From the NCBI RefSeq assembly GCF_963422355.1, contig NC_085093.1:1852051-1916050 (forward strand): 64,000 bases of DNA, written 5' to 3'. Under the pieces are notes generated by a model. It ran no database searches. It was given only the letters and a program-made list of their open reading frames with translations, and was not told the DNA's origin. The stretch comes from Corticium candelabrum (lineage: Eukaryota; Porifera; Homoscleromorpha; Homosclerophorida; Plakinidae). A program made the position numbers and the translations under genes. Shown piece after piece: positions 1-11,572 of this stretch (positions within the stretch are counted from its first letter, which is position 1; each line of letters opens with the position of its first letter).

Positions 1-43
1 GAAGTCAGTGAGCAAACCGTATAGTCTAAAACTCCTGCAAAGC

Positions 44-166
44 CTAGCCTCGTCCCCAGACTCTCTTGCGCTAGTCTTGTCCGGTGCCCGTATGAGAATT
101 CCAGGTCTGGAATTGTCATACGGGCACCGGACAAAACTAGCGCGAGAGAGTCTGGGGACGAGGCTA
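44..166. mobile_element. Palindromic MITE, copy 1 (8-bp target duplication)
   Basis: Two arms of about 50 bases are near-perfect inverted complements around a short loop that itself contains an EcoRI-like palindrome. The ends read CTAGCCTCG and CGAGGCTA. The flanks carry the direct repeat TGCAAAGC at 36-43 and 167-174, an 8-bp target-site duplication as made by hAT-type transposases. No coding capacity. The same terminal pattern recurs at 1446, 32001, 33171 and 58245. Confidence 0.8.
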
Positions 167-445
167 TGCAAAGCCTATGAAGTTCTAAGCAGGTGGTGAA
201 GTAACTCACAAAATGTACTTTTACCAGTCAACTACTTCTGGGTATGTGTAATATATTTATCAATGACAATTATTCTAGGAACGTAAATCTAGAAAAGTTT
301 CTAGTGACTTTCTAGCTGGAAGAGAGGAACGACATAGGTTGTTTGAGTATCTAGGTTCCTATTCTAGTGGTTACTATAATACTGAAAGCAATCACGTGGA
401 GTATATTGTATCTAGAAGAATATCGTTAAATGGCGCTATGGACTT

Positions 446-461
446 GTAGCGCGCGCTACAT
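446..461. repeat. Short perfect palindrome, TGTAGCGCGCGCTACA
   Basis: A 16-base perfect palindrome with a partial second occurrence of the same phrase about 40 bases on (GGACTTGTAGCG at both). The rest of 180-810 shows no gene or repeat I recognise. Confidence 0.4.
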
Positions 462-808
462 GGACTTTTGATCTGTGGACTTGTAGCGTGCGCTTCATGG
501 GCATGACTCCAACGTACGCTACATTTTCAGACAGCAGTGCACACGTGGGAGTGATTTGTTGTGATAGCTAACTGAAACGACGAGACTGGTACCATCAAAA
601 ACAGCCAGGAAGACATCACTTCTTAAAGTAAATTTTCCCCGTAAAACTGTGGTCTTCGTAGCTACTTGTAAGTTTCAATAAGTTAGAATGGCTAAATTAC
701 GTTGGAATGACGTGTTCTTGGTTGTTTCAGTGTTCTTGGTTGAATACAAGATGAGTGTATGTTTTTGTGTGACCTGCATACTTCTGGCATCTAGGTTTAC
801 TGCTCTGG

Positions 809-811
<3 letters not shown>

Positions 812-868
<57 letters not shown>
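812..868. repeat. (TA)n microsatellite
   Basis: About 28 uninterrupted TA dinucleotides. Open frames reading YIYIYI across it are artefacts. The sequence from about 870 to 1440 holds nothing I can assign. Confidence 0.95.
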
Positions 869-875
<7 letters not shown>

Positions 876-1445
876 GTTTGCAATTTTACACTGAGTATGA
901 CATTTGGGATTTGTTAACTGTGGCAAGGGACGAGTAGTTTTAAATGTATTTTAAAAAGTCAATGTTACATATATATGTATATGAGTTAACAACTGCAGGG
1001 GTTTTGAACGGATATGTCAAAGTAATCCGGTTGCCCCATCATGAAGTCAGGATGATACACATCTCCTGGGCTGCTACTATCACTTATACAACTTACTACT
1101 TGCTTTGAAACCTTGAAACCAGCCCGGCCTATTTTGTGGCCTATCAGCCTTTTTTCGAATCAGTACTGTAGTTCCATGGCAAGCAGGCTAACTGAAATAG
1201 GTTGCCTAGTGATCCATCAGATCCTCATAGACAGCATGATCGAGTTGCTGCCGCCCCCAACCACTGACTCTTCAAGGGCCCCTGATTGAATTGATAGAGT
1301 TCCCTGAAATGCCTGCATGCTGGCAGGGGTTGACAGCATACTGCATCTATGCAAAGGATGCTCCTTACATGTACAAAAACTGGATTACTGGAAAAAGTTC
1401 ACGGATTTACTCCTAAAAAGACAATTAGTACTCTGTGGTTGCATT

Positions 1446-1695
1446 GTAGACTCGAGCCAGTTTCTCCCAGCCCCTACCGTTCCCTGCCCCTACCGTTCCC
1501 TGCCCCTACTTCCTCTACCATTCCCCGCCCCTACCTCTCCCCGCCCCTACCTTTCCCTGCCCCTACCTTTTCCCGCCCCTACCTTTTCCCACCCCTACTT
1601 CCCCACCCTTACCGTTCCTTCCCCTCGATGTCTCGTCCGCACTTCGACAAGACATCCAGGGAATGGCAGGGGTGGGAGAGACTGGCTCGAGTCTA
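1446..1695. mobile_element. Palindrome-ended MITE carrying a CCCCTACC minisatellite
   Basis: The ends are inverted copies (GTAGACTCGAGCCAG at the left, the complement at 1681-1695). They enclose a run of about 12-13-base units of the type TTCCCTGCCCCTACC. Flanks are GTTGCATT (1438-1445) and GTTGCGTT (1696-1703), an 8-bp target duplication with one mismatch. A diverged single end of the same family lies at about 7328-7360. The pyrimidine-rich interior gives long proline-rich open frames that I do not regard as genes. Confidence 0.7.
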
Positions 1696-1802
1696 GTTGC
1701 GTTGCAAGTTGCAAGTGGCTATTTATAAATATTTGTTATATGCATGTATAGGTATATCTGTATACTTTGACGCTGAAAGTACACATAAACAGATAGCCCG
1801 AA

Positions 1803-1882
1803 GCAACAAATCTACTGTTTTCTACTGAAATCTACCGAATCTTGAAACAAATCTACTGTTTTCTACTGAAATCTACCGAATC
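1803..1882. repeat. 41-bp tandem duplication
   Basis: The phrase ACAAATCTACTGTTTTCTAC and what follows is repeated immediately, with a period of about 41 bases and almost no change. The surrounding stretch 1700-2700 has no gene I can support; short open frames there lack recognisable motifs. Confidence 0.75.
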
Positions 1883-2729
1883 CAATAATTACATGAAATG
1901 CAACTTTGAATGCATCGGCCTTCCATGGCCCACCATTGTGATGCCTGGATGCAGTATCTAGTCTGTCCCAATGTGTATGCCTGTACCCAGCCAGATGCAG
2001 CTATTAATCATCTAAGGTGATTCAGTGGAGTATCGTCTCCTAACAATGAAGACTGGCCTGCTTTTCTATGCAGCTAACTAGCTCGATGTCATATAGTATG
2101 TGAAGGTCTTATGTGTAATCTTAGTCAGAAGTTGTAATAGGACTTCGCTAGAGCACAGACAAGACCCAAAGTGCATCGTACCTCATCACTATGTTTCTTC
2201 AGACTTTCTTTGACGCGTTTTGCTTCATTCTTGTCTGGTGCTCTGATGTAGAACAGAATGCATCACGACTCCTTTGGACTAACTTGAGACTTGTCGTTAC
2301 CTTAGAATCCCTTTTGATTTTTTTTCTTTTTCTGGTTAGCCTCTTGAAGTGGAGCTGCTGTTGGGCTTTCTTTCCTGGTGGTATTCGATGTGTTGTTTTC
2401 AGCTCAGCGGCATCAGTACCGTTTCGCTTCAGTCTCGATAGTAATTCTTGACCAGGGCCAGTATCTGTGGTACATGCAGTGTTTCGATGGCTCTTTCTGC
2501 TTGGATGGCAATGTTCTTGGCAATGGATGCAATTCTTTCAAGGTGCACACAATCTAAGACAATTTAACATCATGAGAATTATAGAATGTACACAAATGGG
2601 GTGTGATTCGAAATGAACATGCCACTGGACTTGCCTGGAGTGTCCATTGCTTTTGCTGGAATGTTTACTGCAGCCTTTGTTTCAGTTTGCTCAATTACCA
2701 TACTCTCAGTCTGTTCTACAACTGGCTGT

Positions 2730-5700
2730 GTCTCTTTGCTTTTGTGAGTTGCTTACAAGTGTGATCGTATCTTGTGTATGTGCTTACACAGATGACCAGT
2801 CTGAAATCCAAAGCAGGTGCAATGGTAGCAGTGGCGCAAAGTGGTTGACATTCTTGTGCATCAAAGGAAACAGCAGAACAGGTAGAATGTGGACAGATGG
2901 AAATAACTTCTTTCACTGTGTAAAGAGTCCCTGTCTCTGTTTGAGACTGTAGTTGCCATGTGTTGGCACTGTCAGGTACCTAGTGATGACATAGAATAAC
3001 CATGGAATAACCAGTTTTATATAGGTATTAATATTGCTGCTACAGCTCATCCTCTCTGCTCTTATATATTGCATGCATAGACTTCCCTCACATGGATTTC
3101 TTTCATGCAATAGGTAATTAATATGTGTTACCTTAACTTAGTAGTTTAATATACAATGTACCTCTGTAATGTGATGATCAGGGATTAGTAGTCCGTTCTG
3201 ATGTGATGTTGTCTGTTTCTTTTGAGTGGCACCTCTGGTAGGCCACAATCCCTTTTTCTGGACATCCATAAACTGGTCTGCCTCCATCTTCAGCAGTGTG
3301 GTAATTAATTGGTCCACTCTTCGATTTGCCATTCCCCTCAGGTAGGATGGATTTCGTTTTAACTTGTTATGAAAGCTGTCAACAGATTTATATCATATTT
3401 GTAGCTATCAGGTCCAGGATCGGACATAACAGGTTATACATGAGAATTCCTAACTAACCACACCTTTCAACGAACATGTTGGTATCAGTATCAGCATGAC
3501 TGAAATTTTGATATGACATGGCCAATTTCTCTGAAACCATATAAAAATCAGAGCACCATGTTCACAGCAGCGCTATACTAAATACATGTATTTACCTGGT
3601 CTACTGGCATAGAAAGTTTTGAAATATTGGATGAATGATGGTTCCTTTGGGTATCCATGCATTAACAAATGACTCCAGATATTGATGGAACATATCTTTG
3701 TCTGTATGGTGCATCAACAAGTACAGTGACTGATAAATGCTGACTTGATCTGACTTGGTTTTCACTTTGGAAAATATGTTTCGTTTAAGTGATCTGAAGA
3801 GAGAAAACAATATGTGGTGTGATCAACTGCCCTTCCTGGTCATACCTATCAACGTGTCAATGGCAGAGGAGGTGCTTTATGATATCACCAAAGACAGATC
3901 TTGCTGCAAACCATCCAGTGTTATCTGTGGATAATTGATCAATCAATCCACATTTGTGAGAAGATACGGTACCACTTCAGAACGTGAATGATTGTTCAGT
4001 AAACATTTGATTTCTAGATGTTTATTTTGCATTGGTGCCAGTAAATTATCTTCTTTCTTACCATCGTCAGTCATGACTGTTTTGACAGTTGTAGTTGGGG
4101 CAGCGTCCTTGATGGCTTGTAAAAAGTACTGCACATATTGCTTTTCCTCTTTGCTACAAATGCACCAACCAACCGTTCTTCCTACATGGCATAGGGAAAT
4201 ATGTTATTTGTTTATTTAAGTTAAGTCAATCCCGTGCAAAAGCCACGCATCACTGGCAATGAGCACCTAGCCCAAACTGATCAGCAACCATCACTGTGAT
4301 AAGCTTGAAGTCATAATGGTTTGTGCCATGTGTCGAATCCATGCACAGAACGTTCATGGCATACTTCTGAAACAATTCCTTCTGGTGCTTTGTTTGAATA
4401 CACAAAAGGAAGGATTCTGCTGGGAGATCTGGTACAATGTCATTTTTTATGCCCCATTCCTTGTACAGAAGAACTGGATTGTATTTCTCCTGCTGTAATT
4501 TCTGCACAAGAGATTGGACAGACTCTGCATCACTTGTGTGACCAAACTTGGCAAAGTCGATTGAATTCCTCTGACAGTTTCGTACATCCTGTCTTGTAAC
4601 AAAGTGATCTCGCCGAGCAAGATTGTCAAATTCATCTCTGTTCTCTCTGCTAGCTAGCTCCTGCCTGAAGTCTATATACCAACAACCACAGTCAACAACA
4701 ATAGCTACACTACCTACCTGTAATTAGTAAGTTTGAACTGAAAATCCTGGTTCCCAATTTAAATTGTTTGTAAAGCAAAGGAAGCCATTACAGGAAGTGA
4801 GAAGCATCAAGGAGACAATTGCATTCAAGGTAAAAATAGGCCAACACAATTGACACATTCATTTCAAGGATGCATCAAAGTGAGCAACAAACACATTGTT
4901 TGTCTTACCTTCAAGAACTTGTTTAATTGTCACTCCCATTGTCAATTTCTGAATCATTTTGTCCTTACATGAGGCCGGGAGAGGGAGAAAATGGCTCTCT
5001 TGTAGACTTGGATTGTGACCAGTATGGCGACTAACGTGCCACACCTTCACAGTCCCTTCAGTTTCAATGCTTACATTCATCCTTGCAAGACAGGGACGTT
5101 CCATTCGCTTGCTTTTTGTATCTCTTCTTTGTTCTGATGTTGTACTGTCCCTCACAGTCGGTTTGTAGCTTCGGCAGCAGACATAGTAGACAAACTGCTT
5201 CTCAGCTAGATAAATACACTGTACATGTACATCACATACATACATACATACATACATACATGATAGATAGATAGATAGATAGATAGATACATATACCTAT
5301 AGATAGCTATAGAAATATATAGATATAGATAAATACACAGATATAGATATTGTGCAGATTACACTTGATAGAAAGTTCACCACAGATGTACCTGGGTTTT
5401 TGGCTGCACACACGCTGCTGTCAGACCCAGTGTTGTCCTTCTGGGTCTTACGAACTGTTGCTCCTCTCTCAGTTCTAAAGTAGGTGAAAGTTGCTGTCTC
5501 TTCCGCTTCCTTCCAGGACTCAAACTCCTTCATGCTAGAAAATTCTAGTTCCCAAATACCTTATTAATTAAAAGTTATGATTGCAGTAGTTAGATTGAGT
5601 GGATAAGAACAAATGTAGTACACAGTACCCATGTCAATCTTGTGATGAAAGTCCAGGTGTTGTGATAGAGATTTCACTTCGATAAACTTTTGACTGCAGC

Positions 5701-5880
5701 CTTCAATGAAACAGTGGCGCCACACAGCCTTCTCATACTCTGCGTTGTGTGTCTCTCTACGGTGGAGGTTCAATGTTTGTCTAGTCTTGAATATTTTGGA
5801 GCACTCACGACATCTCGTGTCTAACTTCTGCAGGTCATGAGTTGGGACTGTCTCTTCATTTGTAGAATCACCAGCAACCT
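2730..5880 (-). pseudogene. Spliced MULE-type transposase-derived gene (C2H2, FAR1-like, MULE, SWIM), with lesions
   Basis: Reading the minus strand, a C2H2 segment (HRRETH, then CFIEGC with downstream HLDFHH; about 5860-5620) is followed by an exon with the FAR1-like phrase FESWKEAEE (5533-5395). Next comes an exon with SRHTGHNPS, LPLPASCKDKM and GVTIKQVLEG (about 5205-4910). The MULE core follows: MDSTHGTNHYDF and ITVMVADQFGLG (first Asp, 4664-4256) and VKTVMTDDG (second Asp, about 4180-4065). Later exons carry the RNase-H-like tail (3810-3601, 3332-3138) and a SWIM-type C/H cluster, CYHCTCFGFQTGHLCKHIH (about 2845-2770). Exon edges have plausible AG and GT sites. A TGA at 3857-3859 falls where the family has the Trp of its CHWHVDR-type motif, and a two-base shift is likely near 4250. 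This domain order is that of Mutator-like transposases and genes domesticated from them. I cannot tell which it is; no terminal repeats were found. Confidence 0.7.
5237..5290. repeat. (CATA)n then (GATA)n microsatellite
   Basis: Two adjoining tetranucleotide runs within the intron between the FAR1-like exon and the following exon of the MULE-type gene. Confidence 0.9.
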
Positions 5881-5940
5881 ATGATGAGAATGAGATTCCT
5901 TCCTCTGGATGACATGCTTGTGTGGCATGTGGCATGCACT

Positions 5941-6065
5941 CTCATGTATGTGGTCTGTGTCTATGTCTGTGTTTATGTCTGTGTCCGTGTCTGTCTGTCT
6001 GTCTGTCTCTCAGTGTGTGTGTGTGTGTGTGTGTGTGTGCACGCGCGCGCGTGTGCATGTGTATG
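5941..6065. repeat. (GT)n-rich microsatellite
   Basis: Imperfect GTCTGTGT units pass into a pure GT run and then GC alternation. It lies just upstream of the minus-strand MULE-type gene. From 6070 to 7370 the sequence is AT-rich with several TTAATTAATTAA runs, and I see no gene in it. Confidence 0.85.
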
Positions 6066-7372
6066 TACGCATTTGATAGTCCTGTCCACGTACAATGGAA
6101 TTATTGTGTTCAGCTTGTTTGGACTCAACAGAATATATGGAGTGAGTTAATTAATTATGGGCTTTATGTAACTACAGTTCATCTCAATTTCTATACATTT
6201 TATTAATCAAGTCCAAACTGCAGTGTTACAATTGTAAGCAATTAATTATAAGCACTCTAAGAACTAATTAATTAATTATAGTCAGATTTAGTTTGTGTTT
6301 GTAACACAATTATTGGTTTTTAATAATCTGATTTGAGGAATCTTTTGTACTTGCAGGCAATGGCATGTGATGAAAGTAAAACTGTAACCTGGAGTTGGAT
6401 GACAAGAAATCAGGGGAGACTTTGGCCAACTGATATCAACAGGAACTTGGATTTCCACACTTTGTCAGGAATTTATTTCATCTGCACATGTCAACGTGTC
6501 TGCAACAAAGGCTGGTGACACAACTAATGCAGGAGATAAGAAGTGGATATTTAATTGATGTGAGCACCAAGTGGCTACTTGAGGAGACTTTTCAATGCAT
6601 TGGTTATGGAGACTTTCGACTCTTGACAGAGCACAGCTTAGTAGCCATCTGAGCTGTTCTCTGTCATGTCGTCTCAGTACATTTGAAGCTGTTGCAAGAA
6701 CAGTTGTCAGACAATCTGTAGCAATACATTTCTCCAATGGTTTGGACATGACTTTGTGTGTTCTCTGTGCTGTTTGTTTAGTTAGTCATTGTGTTATCCT
6801 TCTTAGAGCAATAAATAGTTGATTATGATTTGACACATATGCAATTCTATGCAATACTGTTGGTATATGAAATGGGTATTCTAGTCAATTTTTATTAATT
6901 AATACATTAATTAATAAAATCAAAGTATTTTCTGTAGCTCAGCCTGATAGTAGCAAACGTTAGCTACTCCAGAAGCTAAGGCACTCACAATAAATGCTTT
7001 CTGTTACGGACTGTAGTCGTTGACCTCTGCATCGAATGACGCTCACTCTTCCTGTCTAGTCTGTCTCCACATTCCTCTAAATTTCGATTCCAGTATATTT
7101 ACAGTCTGGTGGTAGTACAGCAAGGACTTCCACGCCTACCTAGCACTTCAACGTATTCAAGCAGTCTCTCCCACTCAGTCAAACAGTCCTGGCGCGAACA
7201 GATGCTAGCGTGCGTACTGTAATCTGAAATTCCCGCGTTCTCGTCAGGTACTGTACCCGCGTCAATGGTCTATTTCTAGTAGCGCGCTTACTACATAACT
7301 GAGGGTACACATTGAGAATCCGGGGAATGACGAAGGCGGGGAGAGACTGGCTCAAGTCTATGTTTTAGCAGC

Positions 7373-7666
7373 ATGTCTGTGCATTTAGTTAGCCTGAAGC
7401 AATTGTGCAGAATATGTGAATTGAGATTTGGAAGAGACTCCCGTCATGCAGTGCTCATCTACTCCCATCACATGCACAAAGACTTCAACAAGCATTCAAG
7501 ATTGACGTTGATCATGACAACATCCTCATACATCCAGACAAGTTCTGTAAACTATGCTGCCATATCCTGAATCGCTACGAGAAGAACTCTCAGCACAAGC
7601 CTCACATTCGCCAGACGCTGATCATGAATCACATCCACTTCCGGTGCAAGGACGAGCTAATTAAAT
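7373..7666 (+). pseudogene. Fragment resembling the RAG1 N-terminal zinc-binding region
   Basis: The first frame reads VSLKQLCRICELRFGRDS (about 7385-7440). After a one-base frame change near 7485-7490, the downstream frame reads AFKIDVDHDNILIHPDKFC followed by KLCCHILNRY, then MNHIHFRCKDE, and stops at 7664-7666. Vertebrate RAG1 has, in the same order, an LCRIC pair, a segment of the form F-R-I-D-V, IHP-x-x-F-C-x-x-C, and a downstream M-x-x-H-x-H-type element. Order and spacing match well. Related N-terminal regions are known from invertebrate RAG1-like and N-RAG-type mobile elements. The reading frame is broken and I see no RAG1 catalytic core nearby, so this looks like a relic. A distinct C2C2-type domain is the alternative. 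Confidence 0.5.
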
Positions 7667-8328
7667 AAATAATATATATTTGGCAATTATTACCCAGTAA
7701 TTGTTTTTAACATTTTAGTTGTAATTAATTAACTAAGCATCGTCTTTCCAAATTCTAATTCTATTTTTATCCGAGTCCAATCATTTATAATTACTAATTA
7801 CTTTTTAGCGCGAGTTAAACGACTACGCTCACTAGCGCACGTTAGGCCAGACCAATTACTGCTGTCAACGTGTAGTGTCTGACTGCACGTACAAGTCTGA
7901 AAGTGAGAAACAGGACGTGGCAGTAGATACAAGAGGGCACAACCACAAGCAAACCTTTTAGCCTAGCGTTCCAAAGATCAAACACGTGCCCTGCCCATGA
8001 TGCCACAGCCACTCCTAGATCCTCTTAACTAGAGATGCACAGGGGAATGAAATAGAAAAAAACCTTACTGAATAAACGGTTTCTAGACAATGTGTCCGGT
8101 TACTATTGCATGCTTAGGCATGGGGTTTCTTCTGAGTGACTGAGACTACTACTGCTCATGATGTTGATAGTGATGTACCTGTTGATATGAACTATGTGAG
8201 TGACCCAGCAAACGAGGAGGAGCTAGTAGTATTTACATCATCTGTTGTGTGCATCAATAATGAGATATTTGCAACTTTGACAATATAGTCCGGCCGACTT
8301 ACAGCAATTCACTAGCATAACATTGAGG
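7667..8328. other. Unassigned noncoding stretch
   Basis: AT-rich sequence with no recognisable gene. A short plus-strand open stretch near 8155-8290 reads SDPANEEELVVFT but is too short and featureless to call. Confidence 0.4.
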
Positions 8329-10000
8329 CTAAAAGTGTTCTCCACCAGCATGACTAACGCAAAACAAGGAGCAAGCGCACTAATAAACGAGCGAGTTGCG
8401 AAAAGCATGCAGCAGTTTCTGTTTCTTGCACGTTCAGCTTGTAATGAGTCGATGGTGCCTGGGGACCTCGTTCAATCCTAGACCCGTAAAGCCAAGAACG
8501 GCAACAATAATCTAGAGATGACGATCTTTGATGGCATACATTCTTTTTTGTTATTTGACATTGGCTGGTCTCACCCATGTGATAGTAGACAGACAACTGA
8601 AAGCTAGGGTTACTTCCCCTGGAATCTTGTACTCATCCTTCCAATCATAGCCTTTGGAATCAATCCAGAGTTTAGTCCTAAAAGCACACAAAACGTATTA
8701 CTATTATGTCGTGCTCAACCAGATCAGTTTGGTTTGTAAAGTCTATTACAAGTACTGGAAGCAAACCCTGCTTCAGAAGTACTTAGACCATCACGGCTGC
8801 CTAGAAAGAAGACATGACTTTATGAAGGATCCGAGTACATCCCAGAAGCACTGTTTTCTGTAAGCGCTGCAGGTTGTGATGACCTGGAATAATGTCCTGC
8901 CACCGTGCAATACCTGCGTGCACTGTTATTATTATTATTATTATTATGAAGATTTGCATTTAATTAGAACGTTCTTCTGTTCCTTTCCACTCCTGTCACC
9001 GTGTATCTTATTGTGCTTCGGTTTACGTGTTGTACACGTGTACAGTATACAATAACTGTTTATTGTTAATGTGTTTAATTAATTAATTTATTTATTTTTA
9101 GATTTTATTTTACTTTTTTGAAGTAAAGTTTTTTCAAGTATGCCTTACTCTTTACACTCTAATATGCACTTGACATGATTCTTTTTCTAGAATGTGCCAA
9201 ATGTCATAACAAGTAACCACAATAATTAATTATTTGTTGTAGTGTGATAGAAAGTCTACACTGTATGTTCTCTCAAAATACTAATTTTATCCTCAATGAT
9301 GAAATGTAAAACCGCCACCCAGCTTGTTTAGGCCTGTCCACACTAGACCAGAATGGATCGCGATAGCGAGCGTCCACGCTGCACTTTGAAAACGATACTT
9401 CCGCCTCATTTCGCTATCACGTGACTGATGTGTATGTGTGGTTTCTTTGCTTGTAGAAAGCGTTGCTACGGCGACGTAAGGTGAGCGAGAACAAAGACGA
9501 GTGAGGAGTGCTAGATGTTCCGACTACAAGCGTAGAGTACGTGAAGGTAACGCCTACTATTTCTAATTGGATTCAACCGATCGCGATCGAATCCACCTTG
9601 CGATGTGGATCGGACGGATCGCGATCGAGTTGCAAGTGTGATCGCGATCCAGTTGCCAGTGTGGACAGGCCTTCTAATATTGGCTCAATTTATAGATACA
9701 TGCAGCTATCCCGTTAGACCACACATGCAGACAGATGTTTGGCAGAAGCTGCTATCTTTAGCTATACAGCCCGTCAGCTCTTCCGGATTGGTTCCTAGCC
9801 TCCAGCCACCACAGTCTAACACACCCATGAGAGCGGATGCCGCCAATTACCTCTAATGCATAGTTGCATTCCAGCGTTCCATGCAGTGTTTTGTTGAGTA
9901 GAAAAGACAAGGAAAATCTGCTGTTAGAAAGTTGGCTGGTTGGCTAGAGCTTTTTTCATAGACTTAATTGTGTTGCAAATGAAAAGTTATTGCAATAACA

Positions 10001-10064
<64 letters not shown>

Positions 10065-10615
10065 CGCACGCAGGTGCTTTCATTTTCGGATCCAAAGTGA
10101 GACCGAACAAAGAGTGCACGACTAGCTATAGGCTATACGACTTACAAGTAACCAAAGCAAGAAGCCCAGACGAGTGCCATAATGATGGCCAGCACGCTGC
10201 CTACTATGATAACAGATCGACGATTGCGAGTTGACTCTTCGGTTCCTGCTTGATTATCCACCATGTAGTCAAGCACACAGAAAACGACGGCTAGCAACAC
10301 GGCCGCTGCGCCACTAGCTATGCCAAGTTCACAACCGGTCTTCTTGAATTCCAGAGTTGTCACAATGTCCTCCAAGTGGAATAGGCAAACTTTCTTGGCT
10401 GTAAAGTCATCAGATAGTAGCTTGCCAGCAATGCAACCGATAACAACTGCACCAGCCATCTACAGAACAACCGAACACGTGTCAGTCAGCTAGCTAGCAG
10501 ACCGTCGACGCTCATCACCATGCATGCAGACATGGATTTAGCGATGCGACGGAACACTTACGAGACCAAAAAGGCGAAGGCCAATCCGAATTGAAGCAGA
10601 CTTGCGAGGCTCCAT
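8329..10615 (-). CDS. Synaptogyrin-like MARVEL membrane protein, copy A
   Basis: Four exons on the minus strand: 10615-10562 (starts MEPRKSASIR), 10459-10146, 8677-8575 and, less surely, 8379-8329. Junctions use GTAAGT/GTGAGA donors and AG acceptors, and phases fit (54, 314, 103 and 51 nt, giving 173 residues). Predicted layout: a basic N-terminus and TM1 (GLRLFGL to VVIGCIAG), a loop with Cys, TM2 (GAAAVLLAVVFCVLDYM), TM3 (VIIVGSVLAIIMALVWASCF), then TKLWIDSKG and TM4 (VTLAFSCLSTITW). Synaptogyrins have this four-helix MARVEL plan and a similar FSFFSIFSW TM4, and they act in vesicle membranes. Copy A is the most diverged of the five, with a longer second loop (DNQAGTEESTRNRR). The last exon has a poor polypyrimidine tract, so the C-terminus is uncertain. 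Confidence 0.7.
8690..9330. other. Intron 2 of copy A, left part
   Basis: AT-rich intronic DNA with an (ATT)n run near 8929-8946. No other feature is seen. Confidence 0.5.
9331..9671. mobile_element. 341-bp MITE with GGCCTGTCCACACT ends
   Basis: Starts GGCCTGTCCACACT and ends with its complement AGTGTGGACAGGCC. Inner repeats of GATCGCGATC lie near both ends. The flanks TTA and TTC suggest a 3-bp target duplication with one mismatch. It carries no transposase and sits in intron 2 of copy A. Confidence 0.75.
10003..10057. repeat. (CA)n microsatellite
   Basis: Uninterrupted CA run in intron 2 of copy A, just downstream of exon 2. Confidence 0.95.
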
Positions 10616-10867
10616 CGATTTCGACTGTTGACTAATCAACCGACTCGACTTGCAGTCTAGATGTGTGCACGTCAATGCTTGGATAGCTAGATTGATATCG
10701 ACGACGAGGTCTCAGATTCTCTCTCATTGGTTCCTGTAGAAAATTAGATTTCACTCGACAATGCAACCACATCCTCGCCGCCTAGCTGTCCAGGTGAACC
10801 GTCCACGTACTCTGCGATCGTACGTATGACCTCGAATGCTGATGATCGACATCGGGTAAATACGCGT

Positions 10868-11000
10868 ACTAGGGCGTGCCATTTGTGTCAAAATTAGACA
10901 ATGAGATTAGGCGAAGAGATTATGCAATGAGACGATGCGATGAGACGATGCGATGAGACTGCAATATGAGATTGCAATATGAGACTGCATCAACATGAGG
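10868..11000. mobile_element. One-ended relic of a GATGAGAC-repeat MITE
   Basis: Begins GGCGTGCCATTTGTGTCAAA and continues into ACAATGAGAT/GATGCGATGAGAC units. This end and interior match the complete element at 44684-44877. The right inverted end is missing here. Confidence 0.6.
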
Positions 11001-11099
11001 TTACCGCAGATCACCGCATGCAGCTACTGCACAACTGTATGGGACTGGGGAGACTGCATGCGAAAAGGATTGTATAACTACTAGTGGCAATCTGGGCGG

Positions 11100-11522
11100 T
11101 GGCAATCTATCGTTGTACGCCACTTCTGCAAAGAAGACGCACCTTCCGTGACACACGCAGCACGCTCGCACGCATGCACGCACGCTCGCACGCACGCACG
11201 CAAAAGCGGCCCGGTGAGCCGGCGCATCTTGCACTCTGGTAATTAGAGGATGGCGTACAGTGGCTGGCGAGCGCACGTCACATCCGCATACTCAGTTAAT
11301 TGAGTGAGCAAACAAACTCCGTCTCATCTCATTTCAGAACGCCAATGTCTCGTTTCTGGCCGAAATCCGACTCGACCGTTCGTCTCCGACGGCTGAACTC
11401 GACCGGGTCGTCGCGTTTCACGACGATTGGAGACCGGCGTCGTATCGATCGGCCCATTACAGTCACGTGGACAGACGGAAGTGGGCGTTCCCGAGCGTTA
11501 TGCATCTTACACACTCCAGACA
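11100..11522 (+). repeat. Dispersed repeat R1, copy 1
   Basis: A medium-length interspersed repeat containing the phrases GGCGAGCGCACGTCACATCC, GAGCAAACAAACTCCG, GTCTCGTTTCTGGCCG and GTGGGCGTTCCCGAGCG. Other copies are at 14788-14896 plus 17947-18060 (split by a hAT element) and, reversed, at 56743-58110 (split by a foldback element). No coding motif is seen. It could be a SINE or a non-autonomous DNA element. Confidence 0.65.
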
Positions 11523-11572
11523 TACTGTAAACGTGGAAATTTTCGCGTGTTTAAATTTTCGCGGTTTGATGC

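Noticed and set aside
688..876. Open frame ending in YIYIYI
   Set aside because: Translation of a TA microsatellite; the same artefact occurs at 25347, 46068 and other dinucleotide runs.
1317..1751. 144-residue proline-rich open frame
   Set aside because: Runs through the pyrimidine-rich minisatellite of a MITE and is open in two frames.
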